64,000 nt of DNA from an uncultured Bacilli bacterium (GCA_934096105.1 CAKOLH010000001.1:1-64000); one strand, 5' to 3'. Shown: positions 51,544 to 60,177, counted from the first letter of the stretch. Notes: a model not told the origin generated them from the sequence alone. Translations and numbers: made by a program.

Positions 51544-51575
51544 AAAATATAACTTTTGAGGTTATATTTTTTTTT
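51544..51575 (+). terminator. Terminator after the membrane protein gene
   Basis: AAAATATAAC/GTTATATTTT stem with 7-nt loop and a T tract that also begins the first TTTTGG repeat. Confidence 0.75.
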
Positions 51576-51640
51576 GGCTATAAATAATCTATTTTGGTTA
51601 TAAATTAATAATTTTTGGTAATAATTGAATAATTTTAAAG
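51572..51640 (+). promoter_or_regulatory. Triple ~21-bp direct repeat upstream of the bacteriocin exporter
   Basis: TTTTGG occurs at 51572, 51592 and 51613, each followed by an AT-rich (C/T)TATAAAT-like stretch. The spacing of 20-21 bp places all copies on one face of the helix. Regulators of the LytTR type bind bacteriocin promoters at two direct repeats with about this period. No such regulator is in the window. Confidence 0.5.
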
Positions 51641-51703
51641 AAATTTTCAAAATTATGGCAAAATCGTATATTAATTCTTGTATATAAGTATGAAGGGAGT
51701 AAA

Positions 51704-53764
51704 ATGAAGAAAGATTTAATTGTACTACAAGAAGGAAATAAGGATTGCGGAGCAGCCTCTCTTTTATCTATCATTCGTTATTATGGAGGTGATATTTCTT
51801 TAGATAGATTAACAGAGATGACTAAAACAACAAAAGAAGGGACTAATTTTTATAATTTAAGTGAGGCATCATCTAAACTAGGACTAATGGCTAAATCATA
51901 TAAGGCAAGTGATGTTAGTCAAATAAAGGAGGTTAAATGTCCATATATTGTTCAGCTTAATAATAAGAATTATATGCATTTTGCTGTTATATATAAATTA
52001 TATGAAGATAAGGTATTAATGATGGATCCTGCAGTAGGTAAAGTTACAATGGATATGTTTGATTTTACTAATATGTGGACAGGCTATTTAATGCTTTTTG
52101 AAAAAGTAAAACCTATTTCAGTAATCACTAGTGATAAAAAATTAATGAAGATGATATGGCTAGTATTATTTAATAATAAAGGTATTATTGTATTCTTAAC
52201 TATATTGTCATTATTAATTACTTTATATTCTATAGGAACATCTTTTTATTCACAAATTATTTTTGATAAGATAATAAATACTGAAGTAAATAATTTAATT
52301 ATAATTACGATATTCTTTTCTATCTTATATATACTTAAAAATATTAGTAATTATGTTAGAAATTACTTAATTATTTATTTAAATCAAAAAATAGATATTA
52401 GTATCATTCTTAGTACATTTAGTAATATTATTTTACTTCCCTTCACATTTTATCAAGGAAAGACTTCGGGTGAAGTATTATCTAGAATTAATGATTTATC
52501 ACACTTTAAAATATTTATATCTAGAATTATAGTTACTATATTTTTAGATATTATAGTATTTATTACATCTTTTATTATTATATATTTTATTAAGAGAGAA
52601 TTTATTATGTTAATTATTATTATGCTTATAGTATATATATTAATTATACTAATATTTAATCCAATAATAAAAAGAATTAATATTAAAAATCAGATGAATA
52701 ATGAACTAGTTAATAATGATATAATAGAGTCTACTAAATCATTTGAAACTATTAAAAATCTTAATATTCAAGATAATATTATATTAAAGTTTGAGAAGGA
52801 TTATAATAAGTTAATTGCTACTTCATATTATGGTGAGAAAATTAATAATATTCTTTTATTACTTAAAAGTTTACTTGGTGATTTAGGATTATTAGTACTT
52901 AATTTTATTTGTTTTAGATTTATTATGAAGAATAATTTAACTATGGGTAATTATATGACTATAACACTACTATTTAATTATATATTATCACCAATTGATA
53001 ATTTTATATCTTTACTTAATGAGTATCATTTTGTTAAGAATAGCATTAGAAGAGTAAATGATTTACTTGATGCGGACAAAGAAATTATTGCAGATAATAA
53101 ACTAGAATTAAATGGTAATATTGAAGTTAGAAATTTATCTTTTACTTTTAATAATAAATATTATCCTCTTAATAATGTTAATTTATCTATTAAGAATGGA
53201 GAAAGAGTACTTATACTTGGTGAATCTGGTATTGGTAAGTCCACTTTATTAAGATTAATTTATAAGTATTATGATATAGATAGGGGACAAATATTTATTA
53301 ATGGTTATGATATTAATGATTATACTTTAGCGGATATAAGAAAGAACATAACATATATTTCACAAAATGAAATGTTATATACAGATAGTATTAGAAATAA
53401 TATTATACTTGATAGAAATATTTCAGAGAATGATTTTTTGAATGTATGTAAAATGACTTATGTAGATGAGATTATTAAAGATAATATATTAGGTTATGAT
53501 TATATTACCGAAGAGAATGGTAGTAATCTTTCAGGAGGTCAAAGACAAAGAATAATACTAGCCCGAGGTCTTTTAAAAAATAGTAAAATAATAATGATAG
53601 ATGAAGGATTGAGTCAAATTGATATTAAGTTAGAGAGAATTATTTTAGAAAATTTATTTTGGACATATCAAGATAAAACTTTTGTAGTGGTATCACATAG
53701 AGAGAATAATACTGATTTATATGATAAAGTTATTAGACTAAGAGGTAAAAATAATGATAGATAG
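51704..53764 (+). CDS. Peptidase-containing ABC transporter (C39, bacteriocin exporter)
   Basis: 686 residues in three parts. The C39 peptidase domain (1-135) has the oxyanion Gln9, catalytic Cys15 in NKDCGAASL, His92 in YMHFAVIY and Asp108 in MMDPA. The TM domain (about 155-430) has six helices. The ATPase domain (about 465-686) has GESGIGKST, LSGGQRQR and IIMIDEGLSQ. The enzyme cuts double-glycine leaders and exports the mature peptide. Just downstream are two peptides with such leaders. DEG replaces the usual DE(P/A) after Walker B. It overlaps the next gene by 11 bp. Confidence 0.94.
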   Translation: MKKDLIVLQEGNKDCGAASLLSIIRYYGGDISLDRLTEMTKTTKEGTNFYNLSEASSKLGLMAKSYKASDVSQIKEVKCPYIVQLNNKNYMHFAVIYKLYEDKVLMMDPAVGKVTMDMFDFTNMWTGYLMLFEKVKPISVITSDKKLMKMIWLVLFNNKGIIVFLTILSLLITLYSIGTSFYSQIIFDKIINTEVNNLIIITIFFSILYILKNISNYVRNYLIIYLNQKIDISIILSTFSNIILLPFTFYQGKTSGEVLSRINDLSHFKIFISRIIVTIFLDIIVFITSFIIIYFIKREFIMLIIIMLIVYILIILIFNPIIKRINIKNQMNNELVNNDIIESTKSFETIKNLNIQDNIILKFEKDYNKLIATSYYGEKINNILLLLKSLLGDLGLLVLNFICFRFIMKNNLTMGNYMTITLLFNYILSPIDNFISLLNEYHFVKNSIRRVNDLLDADKEIIADNKLELNGNIEVRNLSFTFNNKYYPLNNVNLSIKNGERVLILGESGIGKSTLLRLIYKYYDIDRGQIFINGYDINDYTLADIRKNITYISQNEMLYTDSIRNNIILDRNISENDFLNVCKMTYVDEIIKDNILGYDYITEENGSNLSGGQRQRIILARGLLKNSKIIMIDEGLSQIDIKLERIILENLFWTYQDKTFVVVSHRENNTDLYDKVIRLRGKNNDR

Positions 53765-54188
53765 TAGAATTATTTTAAATAGAAAGATTAGACCTTTAGT
53801 ATATATTTATATAATGATATTAATAATATGTGCACTTTCCTTAATTATAGTATGTATGTTATTTCATTATAAAGAATATTACTTTTTTAAAGGTACTGTT
53901 ACTGAAGAAGAGAATAGTTATTATTTAAAATGTTATATACCAATATCTGAGACAAAGTATATTACTTTAAATGATACTTTGACAACTGATAAGAAAACAT
54001 ATAAGTATAGTATTAAGAGTATCAGTGAGGAATACTTTAGTGATAATAATGATACTTATCAAGAAGTAGTTCTTAATATAAATCTTGATAATAAGTATAG
54101 GTATAATAATTTGGTATTAAACTTAAAACTATTAAAAGAAGATAAAATGGTAATAGAATATTTAAAGGAATTAGGAGGTATAAAATGA
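53754..54188 (+). CDS. Small HlyD-like accessory protein of the bacteriocin exporter
   Basis: 144 residues with one N-terminal TM helix (about 14-40, preceded by SRIILNRKIRPLVYIY) and an extracytoplasmic beta-rich domain (FFKGTVTEEENSYYLKCYIP). Position and topology suit the membrane-fusion accessory protein of Gram-positive bacteriocin exporters. It is much shorter than the usual ~450 residues and lacks the coiled coil, so it is a minimal form or a different accessory protein. It overlaps the exporter (11 bp) and the first peptide (ATGA). Confidence 0.6.
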   Translation: MIDSRIILNRKIRPLVYIYIMILIICALSLIIVCMLFHYKEYYFFKGTVTEEENSYYLKCYIPISETKYITLNDTLTTDKKTYKYSIKSISEEYFSDNNDTYQEVVLNINLDNKYRYNNLVLNLKLLKEDKMVIEYLKELGGIK

Positions 54189-54343
54189 CTGAATTAAAAA
54201 AAGAAGAAATGTTAAATATTAATGGTGGAGCTAATGCAATTTTAATTACAACAATTATTGGAACAGTAATAACTTTTATAGTGGGAACACTTAAAGGCTA
54301 TTCTAATCCAGAAAAATGTAATGTATTAGGAGGTAAAAGATGA
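54185..54343 (+). CDS. Double-glycine bacteriocin-like peptide 1 (52 aa)
   Basis: ATG 54185 behind TTAGGAGGT. The leader MTELKKEEMLNINGG fits the double-glycine consensus (Leu-12, Glu-8/Met-7-type spacing, Ile/Asn before GG). After cleavage a mature 37-residue peptide remains, with a hydrophobic core TTIIGTVITFIVG, a GxxxG motif in GTLKG, one cysteine and a basic C-terminus. It is co-translated with the accessory protein (ATGA) and overlaps peptide 2. It has no homologue that I can name. Confidence 0.8.
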   Translation: MTELKKEEMLNINGGANAILITTIIGTVITFIVGTLKGYSNPEKCNVLGGKR

Positions 54344-54507
54344 GAGAATTAGATAAAAATGAGATGTTAAAAATAGATGGCGGAGCAGGTTTTACTGCCA
54401 CGATGATGAATGCAATATATAAAACTATTGAGATTATTTTTAATATAGGTGAAGCCTTTGGAAGTTATATCAGAAGGAAAAGTGAAGATAAAATGTGTGA
54501 TTTTTGA
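54340..54507 (+). CDS. Double-glycine bacteriocin-like peptide 2 (55 aa)
   Basis: ATG 54340 behind TAGGAGGT, overlapping the stop of peptide 1. The leader MRELDKNEMLKIDGG parallels that of peptide 1 position by position. The mature part of 40 residues begins AGFTATMMNAIYKT, has a GxxxG motif in GEAFG, a basic YIRRK and a single Cys near the end. Paired genes with GxxxG motifs and near-identical leaders are the mark of class IIb two-peptide bacteriocins. Immunity protein not identified. Confidence 0.8.
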   Translation: MRELDKNEMLKIDGGAGFTATMMNAIYKTIEIIFNIGEAFGSYIRRKSEDKMCDF

Positions 54508-54548
54508 TAAAATATAGGCTATTTTTATAAAAAAAGACTTTTTTCTTC

Positions 54549-54577
54549 TTGTAAATTATGTCAAATAATGTTATAAT
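54549..54577 (+). promoter_or_regulatory. Promoter for rpsU
   Basis: TTGTAA, 17-bp spacer, TATAAT. Confidence 0.6.
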
Positions 54578-54608
54578 CTTACTTGGTAAAGCGGAAGGAG
54601 GGATATAG

Positions 54609-54815
54609 ATGTCAGCAGGAACTAAAATAACCGTTGGTGTTAGAAATAATGATGTTGAATTTGCTTTAAGAAAATTTAAGAATCAAGTAGCACGTAATGG
54701 TAATCTCTCTAAAGCTAGGGAAAGAGCAGATGGATTTAAGTCTAAAGGATTTAAAGAAAGAGAAGAAAAAAAGAAAAATACTATTAATTCTAGAAAAAAT
54801 AAAAGAAATTACTAA
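54609..54815 (+). CDS. rpsU: 30S ribosomal protein S21
   Basis: 68 residues, very basic, with the S21 pattern ITVGVRNNDVEFALRKFKNQV then a long Arg/Lys-rich helix. It contacts the 16S 3' region of the small subunit. The typical Bacillota pairing with yqeY 13 bp downstream is present. The ribosome site GGAAGGAGG is near ideal. Confidence 0.95.
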   Translation: MSAGTKITVGVRNNDVEFALRKFKNQVARNGNLSKARERADGFKSKGFKEREEKKKNTINSRKNKRNY

Positions 54816-54827
54816 GGAGATAGAATT

Positions 54828-55268
54828 ATGTTAGCGGAAAAAATTAATAATGATTTAAAAGAAGCAATGAAAAATAAAGATAGTTTTAAACTTGGAGTAA
54901 TTAGAATGATCAAAGGTGCTATGCAACTTGCTAAACCTAATCCTAGGGAAGAACTTACTGATGATGATGTTATTCAGGTAATTTCTAAACAGATTAAAAT
55001 GAGAAAAGATGCAATAGAACAATTTGAAGCCGCTGGTAGAGAAGACTTAGTACTTCAAAATAAGAAAGAAATAGAAATACTTAGTTCTTATATGCCTGAA
55101 GAGATGTCTTTAGAAGAGTTAAATAAAACTATTGATAAGGTATTTGAAGAAGTAAAACCTACATCTTCAAAAGATATGGGCCTTATAATGAAGAATATAT
55201 CACCTTTAGTTAAAGGTAGAGCAGATATGTCTTTAGTAAATAAATTAATTAAAGAGAGACTTGGATAG
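54828..55268 (+). CDS. yqeY: GatB/YqeY domain protein
   Basis: A 146-residue YqeY: LKEAMKNKDSFKLGVIRMIKGAMQLA, DDDVIQVISKQIKMRKDAIEQFEAAGR and the closing GRADMSLVNKLIKERL. It resembles the tail of GatB and is thought to interact with tRNA. It is in an operon with rpsU and ends at a hairpin terminator. Confidence 0.93.
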   Translation: MLAEKINNDLKEAMKNKDSFKLGVIRMIKGAMQLAKPNPREELTDDDVIQVISKQIKMRKDAIEQFEAAGREDLVLQNKKEIEILSSYMPEEMSLEELNKTIDKVFEEVKPTSSKDMGLIMKNISPLVKGRADMSLVNKLIKERLG

Positions 55269-55281
55269 TTTCTCTTTTTTG
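55251..55281 (+). terminator. Terminator after yqeY
   Basis: AAAGAGA/TCTCTTT stem overlapping the stop codon, followed by T residues. Confidence 0.7.
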
Positions 55282-55332
55282 TATTGAAAAGTATATTTAT
55301 TTTTTATATAATACTTTTAGGTGGGACTAATT

Positions 55333-55938
55333 ATGAGTAAAATAACTAATACAATTTTAATGATAAAATTATTATCAAATGGTAGAGTATATTCAGTTAA
55401 AGAATTAAGTGAAGAACTTGGTGTTACTGAGAGAATGGTTAGATATTATAAAGAACAGTTAGAAATTGCTGGATATATTATTGAATCTTTTAAAGGTCCT
55501 GGAGGCGGCTACTACATAAATAAGAATGATATGATTGATATAGATTACTTTAATAAGTATGATTTAGAAGTATTAGATAAAGTACAAAGTGAGATATCTA
55601 CTTCAGATAATGATAAACTTATTAAAGACTATACAGAACTAAACAAGAAACTTCATTCTATTTATAATACTAATAAGGTGTTATCGGAGTATAAAGATAT
55701 TAATGTAGTTGTAAATGGTGCTGATGATAAAATAAACACAATAAATGATTGTATTAAAAATAAGAAGAGTATATTTATTGATTATCTTGGTTCTTCAGGA
55801 AAAATAGTAAAAAGAGAAATTATACCAATAAATATATTTGAATTTGAAAATAAAATTTATGTTTTAGCCTTTTGTAAATTAAGAGGATCAATTAGGCACT
55901 TTACTTTGAGTAAAATACTAAATATAAAAGAAATATAG
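55333..55938 (+). CDS. HTH-WYL domain transcriptional regulator
   Basis: ATG 55333 follows AGGTGGGACTAATT; a GTG at 55321 lies in that site. The 201-residue protein has an N-terminal winged helix (SVKELSEELGVTERMVRYYKEQLEIAGY; GPGGGYYI) and a C-terminal WYL-type domain (KSIFIDYLGSSGKIVKREIIPINIFEFENKIYVLAFCKLRG) without the usual Trp. WYL domains sense ligands or nucleic acids in many stress regulators. The target genes are unknown. It is a separate unit between yqeY and the HD-kinase gene. Confidence 0.85.
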   Translation: MSKITNTILMIKLLSNGRVYSVKELSEELGVTERMVRYYKEQLEIAGYIIESFKGPGGGYYINKNDMIDIDYFNKYDLEVLDKVQSEISTSDNDKLIKDYTELNKKLHSIYNTNKVLSEYKDINVVVNGADDKINTINDCIKNKKSIFIDYLGSSGKIVKREIIPINIFEFENKIYVLAFCKLRGSIRHFTLSKILNIKEI

Positions 55939-56023
55939 AATAGACAATATATTTCCTTGTATTAAATTAAAAAGACTTAATATTTCCTGAATTGGTAATA
56001 CAATATTTTTAGGAGGAATAAAT

Positions 56024-57358
56024 ATGAATATAAAAGATAAGGCTAAAGAGTTTGCAATCAATGCACATAAAGGACAGATAAGAAAATCGGATAAAGAAAA
56101 ACCAATGATAATACATCCTATAAATGTTGCTGATATTTTGAGTGAATATGGTTTTGATGATAATGTAGTGTCCGCAGGATATCTTCATGATGTAATTGAG
56201 GATACTAAGTATACTAAAGAGGATTTATTAAAAGCATTTAATGAAGATATATTATCTTTAGTACTTGGGGATACAGAAAAAGACAAAAGTTTAAGCTGGG
56301 AAGAGAGAAAAATAGAAACTATAAATATTGTAAAAAATTTAGATTTAAGACATAAATCTATAGTATGTGCTGATAAAATAAGTAATTTAGAAGATATGAG
56401 AATTATTTTTGAAACTAGAGGAGAAAAAGACTTTTCGGCATTTAAAAGAGGGTATGAAAAACAAAAATGGTATTATACAGAAGTATATAATAGTTTAATA
56501 TGTAATGAAGATAAGAACTATCCAATGTTTGTTAGATTAAAATTATTAATTGATGATGTTTTTGATAATAATAAGCATGATGACTTAGAAAGAAAAATAT
56601 TTGAAGGTAGGGAAGAAGAATATAGTAAATTAATAAAACTACATTATAAGAAACAAGAAATATATAAAATGATGAAAGTATTAAATAATAAGTTTACATA
56701 TGTTATAGAATTTACTGGTACTCCGAGAACTGGTAAGACTACGCTTATAAATAATTTATATGATTTCTTTAAAAAAGGTAAATTTAAAACTAAAGTACTT
56801 GAAGAATTTACTACTTCCCAAAGATATAAGAAAGAAATATATCCAAGATTAAAGAATGAATATAAAAATGTAATAAATACAGAGATACCTAAATATGTTT
56901 TAAATGATTTAAATGATACAATAAATAAGAACTATGATGTTATAATAATAGACAGATCATTATTTGATAGGATGATTTGGATGGATAGATTATATAGTAA
57001 AAATGGTGTATCTAAAGAAGAATATGATAATTATATAAATGAATATGTACCTATTATTAAAAATAAAATTGATATTGTAATAGGAACTTATACCGATAGT
57101 TTGACTTCTTTAAGAAGAGATTACACTGCTAATGTAGCATTAGAAAAAAGAACTTTCTTAAGCGAAGATAATGTTAATGAATATAATAATTCTTTATTAA
57201 ATATGAAGTTACTTGCAGAAAAAGAAAATATTAATTTTTATATGTTTGATACCACTAATAAGAGTGAAAGAGAGATATCTTTTGAAGTAGTAGATACTAT
57301 TCTTAATAATATGAGAACATACTATATAAATAAATTAAATGAAGGATTTAATAAATAG
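56024..57358 (+). CDS. HD hydrolase (SpoT/Mesh1-like) fused to P-loop kinase-like domain
   Basis: 444 residues. Residues 1-165 carry the (p)ppGpp-hydrolase-type HD motifs His31, GYLHDVIEDT (His55-Asp56, Glu59-Asp60) and DKISNLEDM. The linker (about 170-225) is charged. Residues about 230-444 form a P-loop kinase-like domain with Walker A GTPRTGKTT, DRSLFDRMIWMDRL and LRRDYTANVALEKRTFL, recalling deoxynucleoside/thymidylate kinases. There is no synthetase or regulatory domain of RelA. It may hydrolyse a signalling nucleotide and phosphorylate another substrate. The ribosome site is AGGAGG. Confidence 0.8.
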   Translation: MNIKDKAKEFAINAHKGQIRKSDKEKPMIIHPINVADILSEYGFDDNVVSAGYLHDVIEDTKYTKEDLLKAFNEDILSLVLGDTEKDKSLSWEERKIETINIVKNLDLRHKSIVCADKISNLEDMRIIFETRGEKDFSAFKRGYEKQKWYYTEVYNSLICNEDKNYPMFVRLKLLIDDVFDNNKHDDLERKIFEGREEEYSKLIKLHYKKQEIYKMMKVLNNKFTYVIEFTGTPRTGKTTLINNLYDFFKKGKFKTKVLEEFTTSQRYKKEIYPRLKNEYKNVINTEIPKYVLNDLNDTINKNYDVIIIDRSLFDRMIWMDRLYSKNGVSKEEYDNYINEYVPIIKNKIDIVIGTYTDSLTSLRRDYTANVALEKRTFLSEDNVNEYNNSLLNMKLLAEKENINFYMFDTTNKSEREISFEVVDTILNNMRTYYINKLNEGFNK

Positions 57359-57385
57359 AGGGAATTTAAATATTCTTTCTTTTCT

Positions 57386-57486
57386 TTGTATATAATTATG
57401 GCTTATGTATGATAGATATGTAGATATATTTATTTGAGACAATACTTTGGCTCAAATAAACACTCTAGAGCCTTAGATCTAGAGTG
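57386..57486 (+). repeat. Twin-hairpin element, copy 6
   Basis: TTGTAT-N16-TATGAT (57386-57413) precedes hairpin 1 TTATTTGAG/CTCAAATAA (57430-57459) and hairpin 2 CACTCTAGA/TCTAGAGTG (57461-57486). Both stems are perfect over nine pairs. It lies between the HD-kinase gene and the opposing tRNA-His. Confidence 0.75.
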
Positions 57487-57530
57487 AACATAAAAAAACT
57501 AACTCTTAACGAGCTAGTTAATTATCTATC

Positions 57531-57607
57531 TGGGACGGAATGTGGGAATCGAACCCACGAATAATGGAACCACAATCCACCGTGTTAACCACTTCACCAA
57601 TTCCGCC
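57531..57607 (-). tRNA. tRNA-His (GUG)
   Basis: Minus strand, with anticodon GTG in a TTGTGGT loop. The acceptor arm encodes the extra G(-1) opposite C73, the identity element of tRNA-His, followed by an encoded CCA. A promoter-like TTGTCA-N17-TATCAT lies upstream on the minus strand. Confidence 0.94.
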
Positions 57608-57711
57608 ATAAGACATTTACAATGATATCATATATTTTTATATTTGACAAGTATTTTGTTTAAAAAAGATAGAAAATATGTTATAATACCAAAGAGAAAA
57701 GAGGAAGAAGT

Positions 57712-58446
57712 ATGAGAAAAACTGTATTAGTAACAGGATCTTCAAGTGGAATAGGTAAAGAAATAGCTAGGATACTTGCTAAAGACTATGATGTAATACT
57801 ACATTATAATAGTAATGAAAATAGTACTAGATTATTAAAAGAAGAGTTAGATAAAGAATATAATAGAGATTATTTAATGGTAAAATGTGATTTATCTAAA
57901 GAAGATGAAATAGATAATATGCTTGATATAATATATAATAAATATAATAATATAGATATACTTATAAATAATGCAGGTATAGCAATAGATACTTTATTTG
58001 AAGATAAAACTAAAGATAACTTTATGAAAACTTTAGATATTAATTTAATTGCACCTTTCTTATTATGTAAAAAGATAGGACCTAAAATGGTAGATAATAA
58101 ATATGGGGTAATAATAAATATTAGTTCTACTAATGGAATAGATACTCCTTATATAGAGAGTGTAGATTATGATGCTTCAAAGGCAGGCTTAATATCTTTA
58201 TCAAAGAATCTTGCTAATTATTTTGCTCCTTATGTTAGAGTAAATACAATATGTCCTGGTTGGGTTAATACTGAAATGAATAAAAACTTAGATAGTGATT
58301 TTATAAGTAAAGAAGAAGATAAAATATTACTTGGTAGATTTGCTAATCCTAGAGAAGTTGCTAATTTAGTAGAATTTCTTATTAGTGATAAAGCAAGTTA
58401 TATAAATGATAGTATTATTAGAATAGATGGTGGTATAAAATGTTAG
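57712..58446 (+). CDS. Short-chain dehydrogenase, FabG-like
   Basis: A 244-residue classical SDR: VTGSSSGIGKEIA, NNAGIAIDTLF, INISSTNG with the catalytic Ser, YDASKAG (Tyr-x3-Lys), RVNTICPGWVNTEM and a closing IRIDGG. It fits 3-oxoacyl-ACP reductase in length and motifs, but it is not in a fatty-acid operon. The related SDRs act on many substrates, so the FabG name is tentative. It overlaps the next gene by 7 bp. Confidence 0.87.
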   Translation: MRKTVLVTGSSSGIGKEIARILAKDYDVILHYNSNENSTRLLKEELDKEYNRDYLMVKCDLSKEDEIDNMLDIIYNKYNNIDILINNAGIAIDTLFEDKTKDNFMKTLDINLIAPFLLCKKIGPKMVDNKYGVIINISSTNGIDTPYIESVDYDASKAGLISLSKNLANYFAPYVRVNTICPGWVNTEMNKNLDSDFISKEEDKILLGRFANPREVANLVEFLISDKASYINDSIIRIDGGIKC

Positions 58447-59681
58447 ATAATATAATTAAAGATAGTAAAAGAGATTTAGAAGTATATTTTAATAAAATAG
58501 AAGAAATAGAAGAATTTAATAGTAAGAAAGTACTTGATGCCTTTATAGAAAATAGTGTATGTGAAAGTGATTTTAATAGTGCTACTGGATATGGATATAA
58601 TGATATTGGTAGAGATAAAATAGAAAGAGTATATGCAAGTGTATTTAAAACTGAAGATGCTCTAGTTAGAAGTCAGTTTATATCTGGTACTCATGCTATT
58701 AGTACATGTTTATTTGCACTATTGAGACCTGGTGACACTCTTTTATCAATAAGTGGTAAACCTTATGATACACTAGATAGTGTAATTGGTTTTAATAATA
58801 ATAGTTCTTCATTAAAAGCATTTAATATTAATTATATGGAAGTTAATTTAGTTAATGATGACTTTGATTATGAAAAAATTATTGATGTACTTAAGAATAA
58901 TAAGATTAAATTAATTGAAATACAAAGAAGTAAAGGTTATAGTACAAGAGAAAGTATTAATATTGATAAAATAGAAAAAGTTGTCAAACTAATTAGAACT
59001 ATTAATAAAGATGTAATTATAATGGTAGATAACTGCTACTGCGAAATGGTTAGTACTAAGGAGCCTACTGAAGTAGGAGTAGATGTATGTGTTGGTTCAC
59101 TTATTAAGAATTTAGGTGCTTCAATTACATCAAATGGCGGCTATATAGTAGGTAGAAAAGATTTAATTAATTTATGTGCAGAAAGATTAAATGTCCCAGG
59201 GCAAGGTGCTGAAGTAGGCCCTTCTTTAAATCAAAATAGATATATTCTTCAGGGATTATATATGGCTCCAATGATTGTAGCTAATGCTTTAAAGACTGCC
59301 ACTTATACAGCATATTTATTTGAAAAGTTAGGCTATAAAGTTAGTCCTAAATATAATGATGAGAGAGTAGACATAGTTCAAAATATTATATTTGAAAATG
59401 AAAATGATTTAATTAATTATGTTAGAGGTATTCAGTCTAATTCTAAGATTGACTCTAATGCATTAGTAGAACCATCTGATATGCCAGGATATGACGATAA
59501 AATTATTATGGCATCAGGATCTTTTACACAGGGTAGTTCTATTGAATTATCTTGTGATGGCCCTCTTAGAAGTCCTTATATTGCTTATCAGCAAGGATCT
59601 ATCAGTTATAAGTATGGTAAGATAATTGTTGAAAGAGCTATTAATAATTTAATTAAAAGTAAGGAGAATATAAATGAGTAA
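58440..59681 (+). CDS. PLP enzyme of the YnbB / methionine gamma-lyase-like (aluminum resistance) family
   Basis: 413 residues with FNSATGYGYNDIGRDKIERVYASVF, RSQFISGTHAIS, LLRPGDTLLSISGKPYDTL, MVDNCYCEMV and the PLP lysine in CVGSLIKNLGASITSNGGYI, followed by GPSLNQNRYILQG. This is the COG4100 family, conserved in Bacillota and often called aluminum-resistance protein. The chemistry in vivo is uncertain; a C-S lyase type reaction is presumed. It overlaps both neighbours by 7-8 bp, forming a three-gene operon. Confidence 0.9.
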   Translation: MLDNIIKDSKRDLEVYFNKIEEIEEFNSKKVLDAFIENSVCESDFNSATGYGYNDIGRDKIERVYASVFKTEDALVRSQFISGTHAISTCLFALLRPGDTLLSISGKPYDTLDSVIGFNNNSSSLKAFNINYMEVNLVNDDFDYEKIIDVLKNNKIKLIEIQRSKGYSTRESINIDKIEKVVKLIRTINKDVIIMVDNCYCEMVSTKEPTEVGVDVCVGSLIKNLGASITSNGGYIVGRKDLINLCAERLNVPGQGAEVGPSLNQNRYILQGLYMAPMIVANALKTATYTAYLFEKLGYKVSPKYNDERVDIVQNIIFENENDLINYVRGIQSNSKIDSNALVEPSDMPGYDDKIIMASGSFTQGSSIELSCDGPLRSPYIAYQQGSISYKYGKIIVERAINNLIKSKENINE

Positions 59682-60177
59682 ATATTATCTTGTTAGATAT
59701 AAAAATATAGAAGAAAAGAAAAAGATAACTAATGAAGTAGAAGTTAATACAGAAAGATTAGAGGTTGCACCAGATATATTTAGTAATGCTTCTTTAGTAG
59801 AGTTTAATGAAACTTATTATTATGATGGAAAACAAAAAAATAGAAGTATTAAGATTTTTACAATAGTTGAATATAATGAGTTAGAAGATAAATACTATGA
59901 TATTATAACTGGTGATGAATATGTAAATTATGAGTATAATAGTAGACTTAGACATCTTAAAAATGTAAAAGGTAATTTAGTGTTAGAACTTGGTTATAAT
60001 TTACCTTCAAAAACTGTGGTTAATTTATTAGAAGAAATTAATTTTAATGATGAGAGTGTAGAGGCTTATATTACTGCGATGATGGTACTTAATAAAATGA
60101 ATAATAATGATAAAGATTTTGATACTGATAATGAATATTATATAGAAAGTTTTAAAAGAAGATATAGAAGAAGATAA
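59674..60177 (+). CDS. Hypothetical protein, 167 aa
   Basis: A soluble, charged protein starting MSKYYLVRYKNIEEKKKITNEVE, with a Tyr-rich central part (YDGKQKNRSIKIFTIVEYNELEDKYYDIITGDEY) and a basic end (SFKRRYRRR). The end LLEEINFNDESVEAYITAMMVLNKM may form helices. No known family, signal or membrane segment is evident. It is the last gene of the SDR-YnbB operon and overlaps the YnbB-like gene by 8 bp, so it may act with that enzyme. Confidence 0.6.
   Translation: MSKYYLVRYKNIEEKKKITNEVEVNTERLEVAPDIFSNASLVEFNETYYYDGKQKNRSIKIFTIVEYNELEDKYYDIITGDEYVNYEYNSRLRHLKNVKGNLVLELGYNLPSKTVVNLLEEINFNDESVEAYITAMMVLNKMNNNDKDFDTDNEYYIESFKRRYRRR

Noticed and set aside
54508..54548. Terminator between the bacteriocin peptides and rpsU
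   Set aside because: Only weak A/T-run pairing (AAAAAAG/CTTTTTT) is seen, not a convincing stem, so I did not list it as a terminator.
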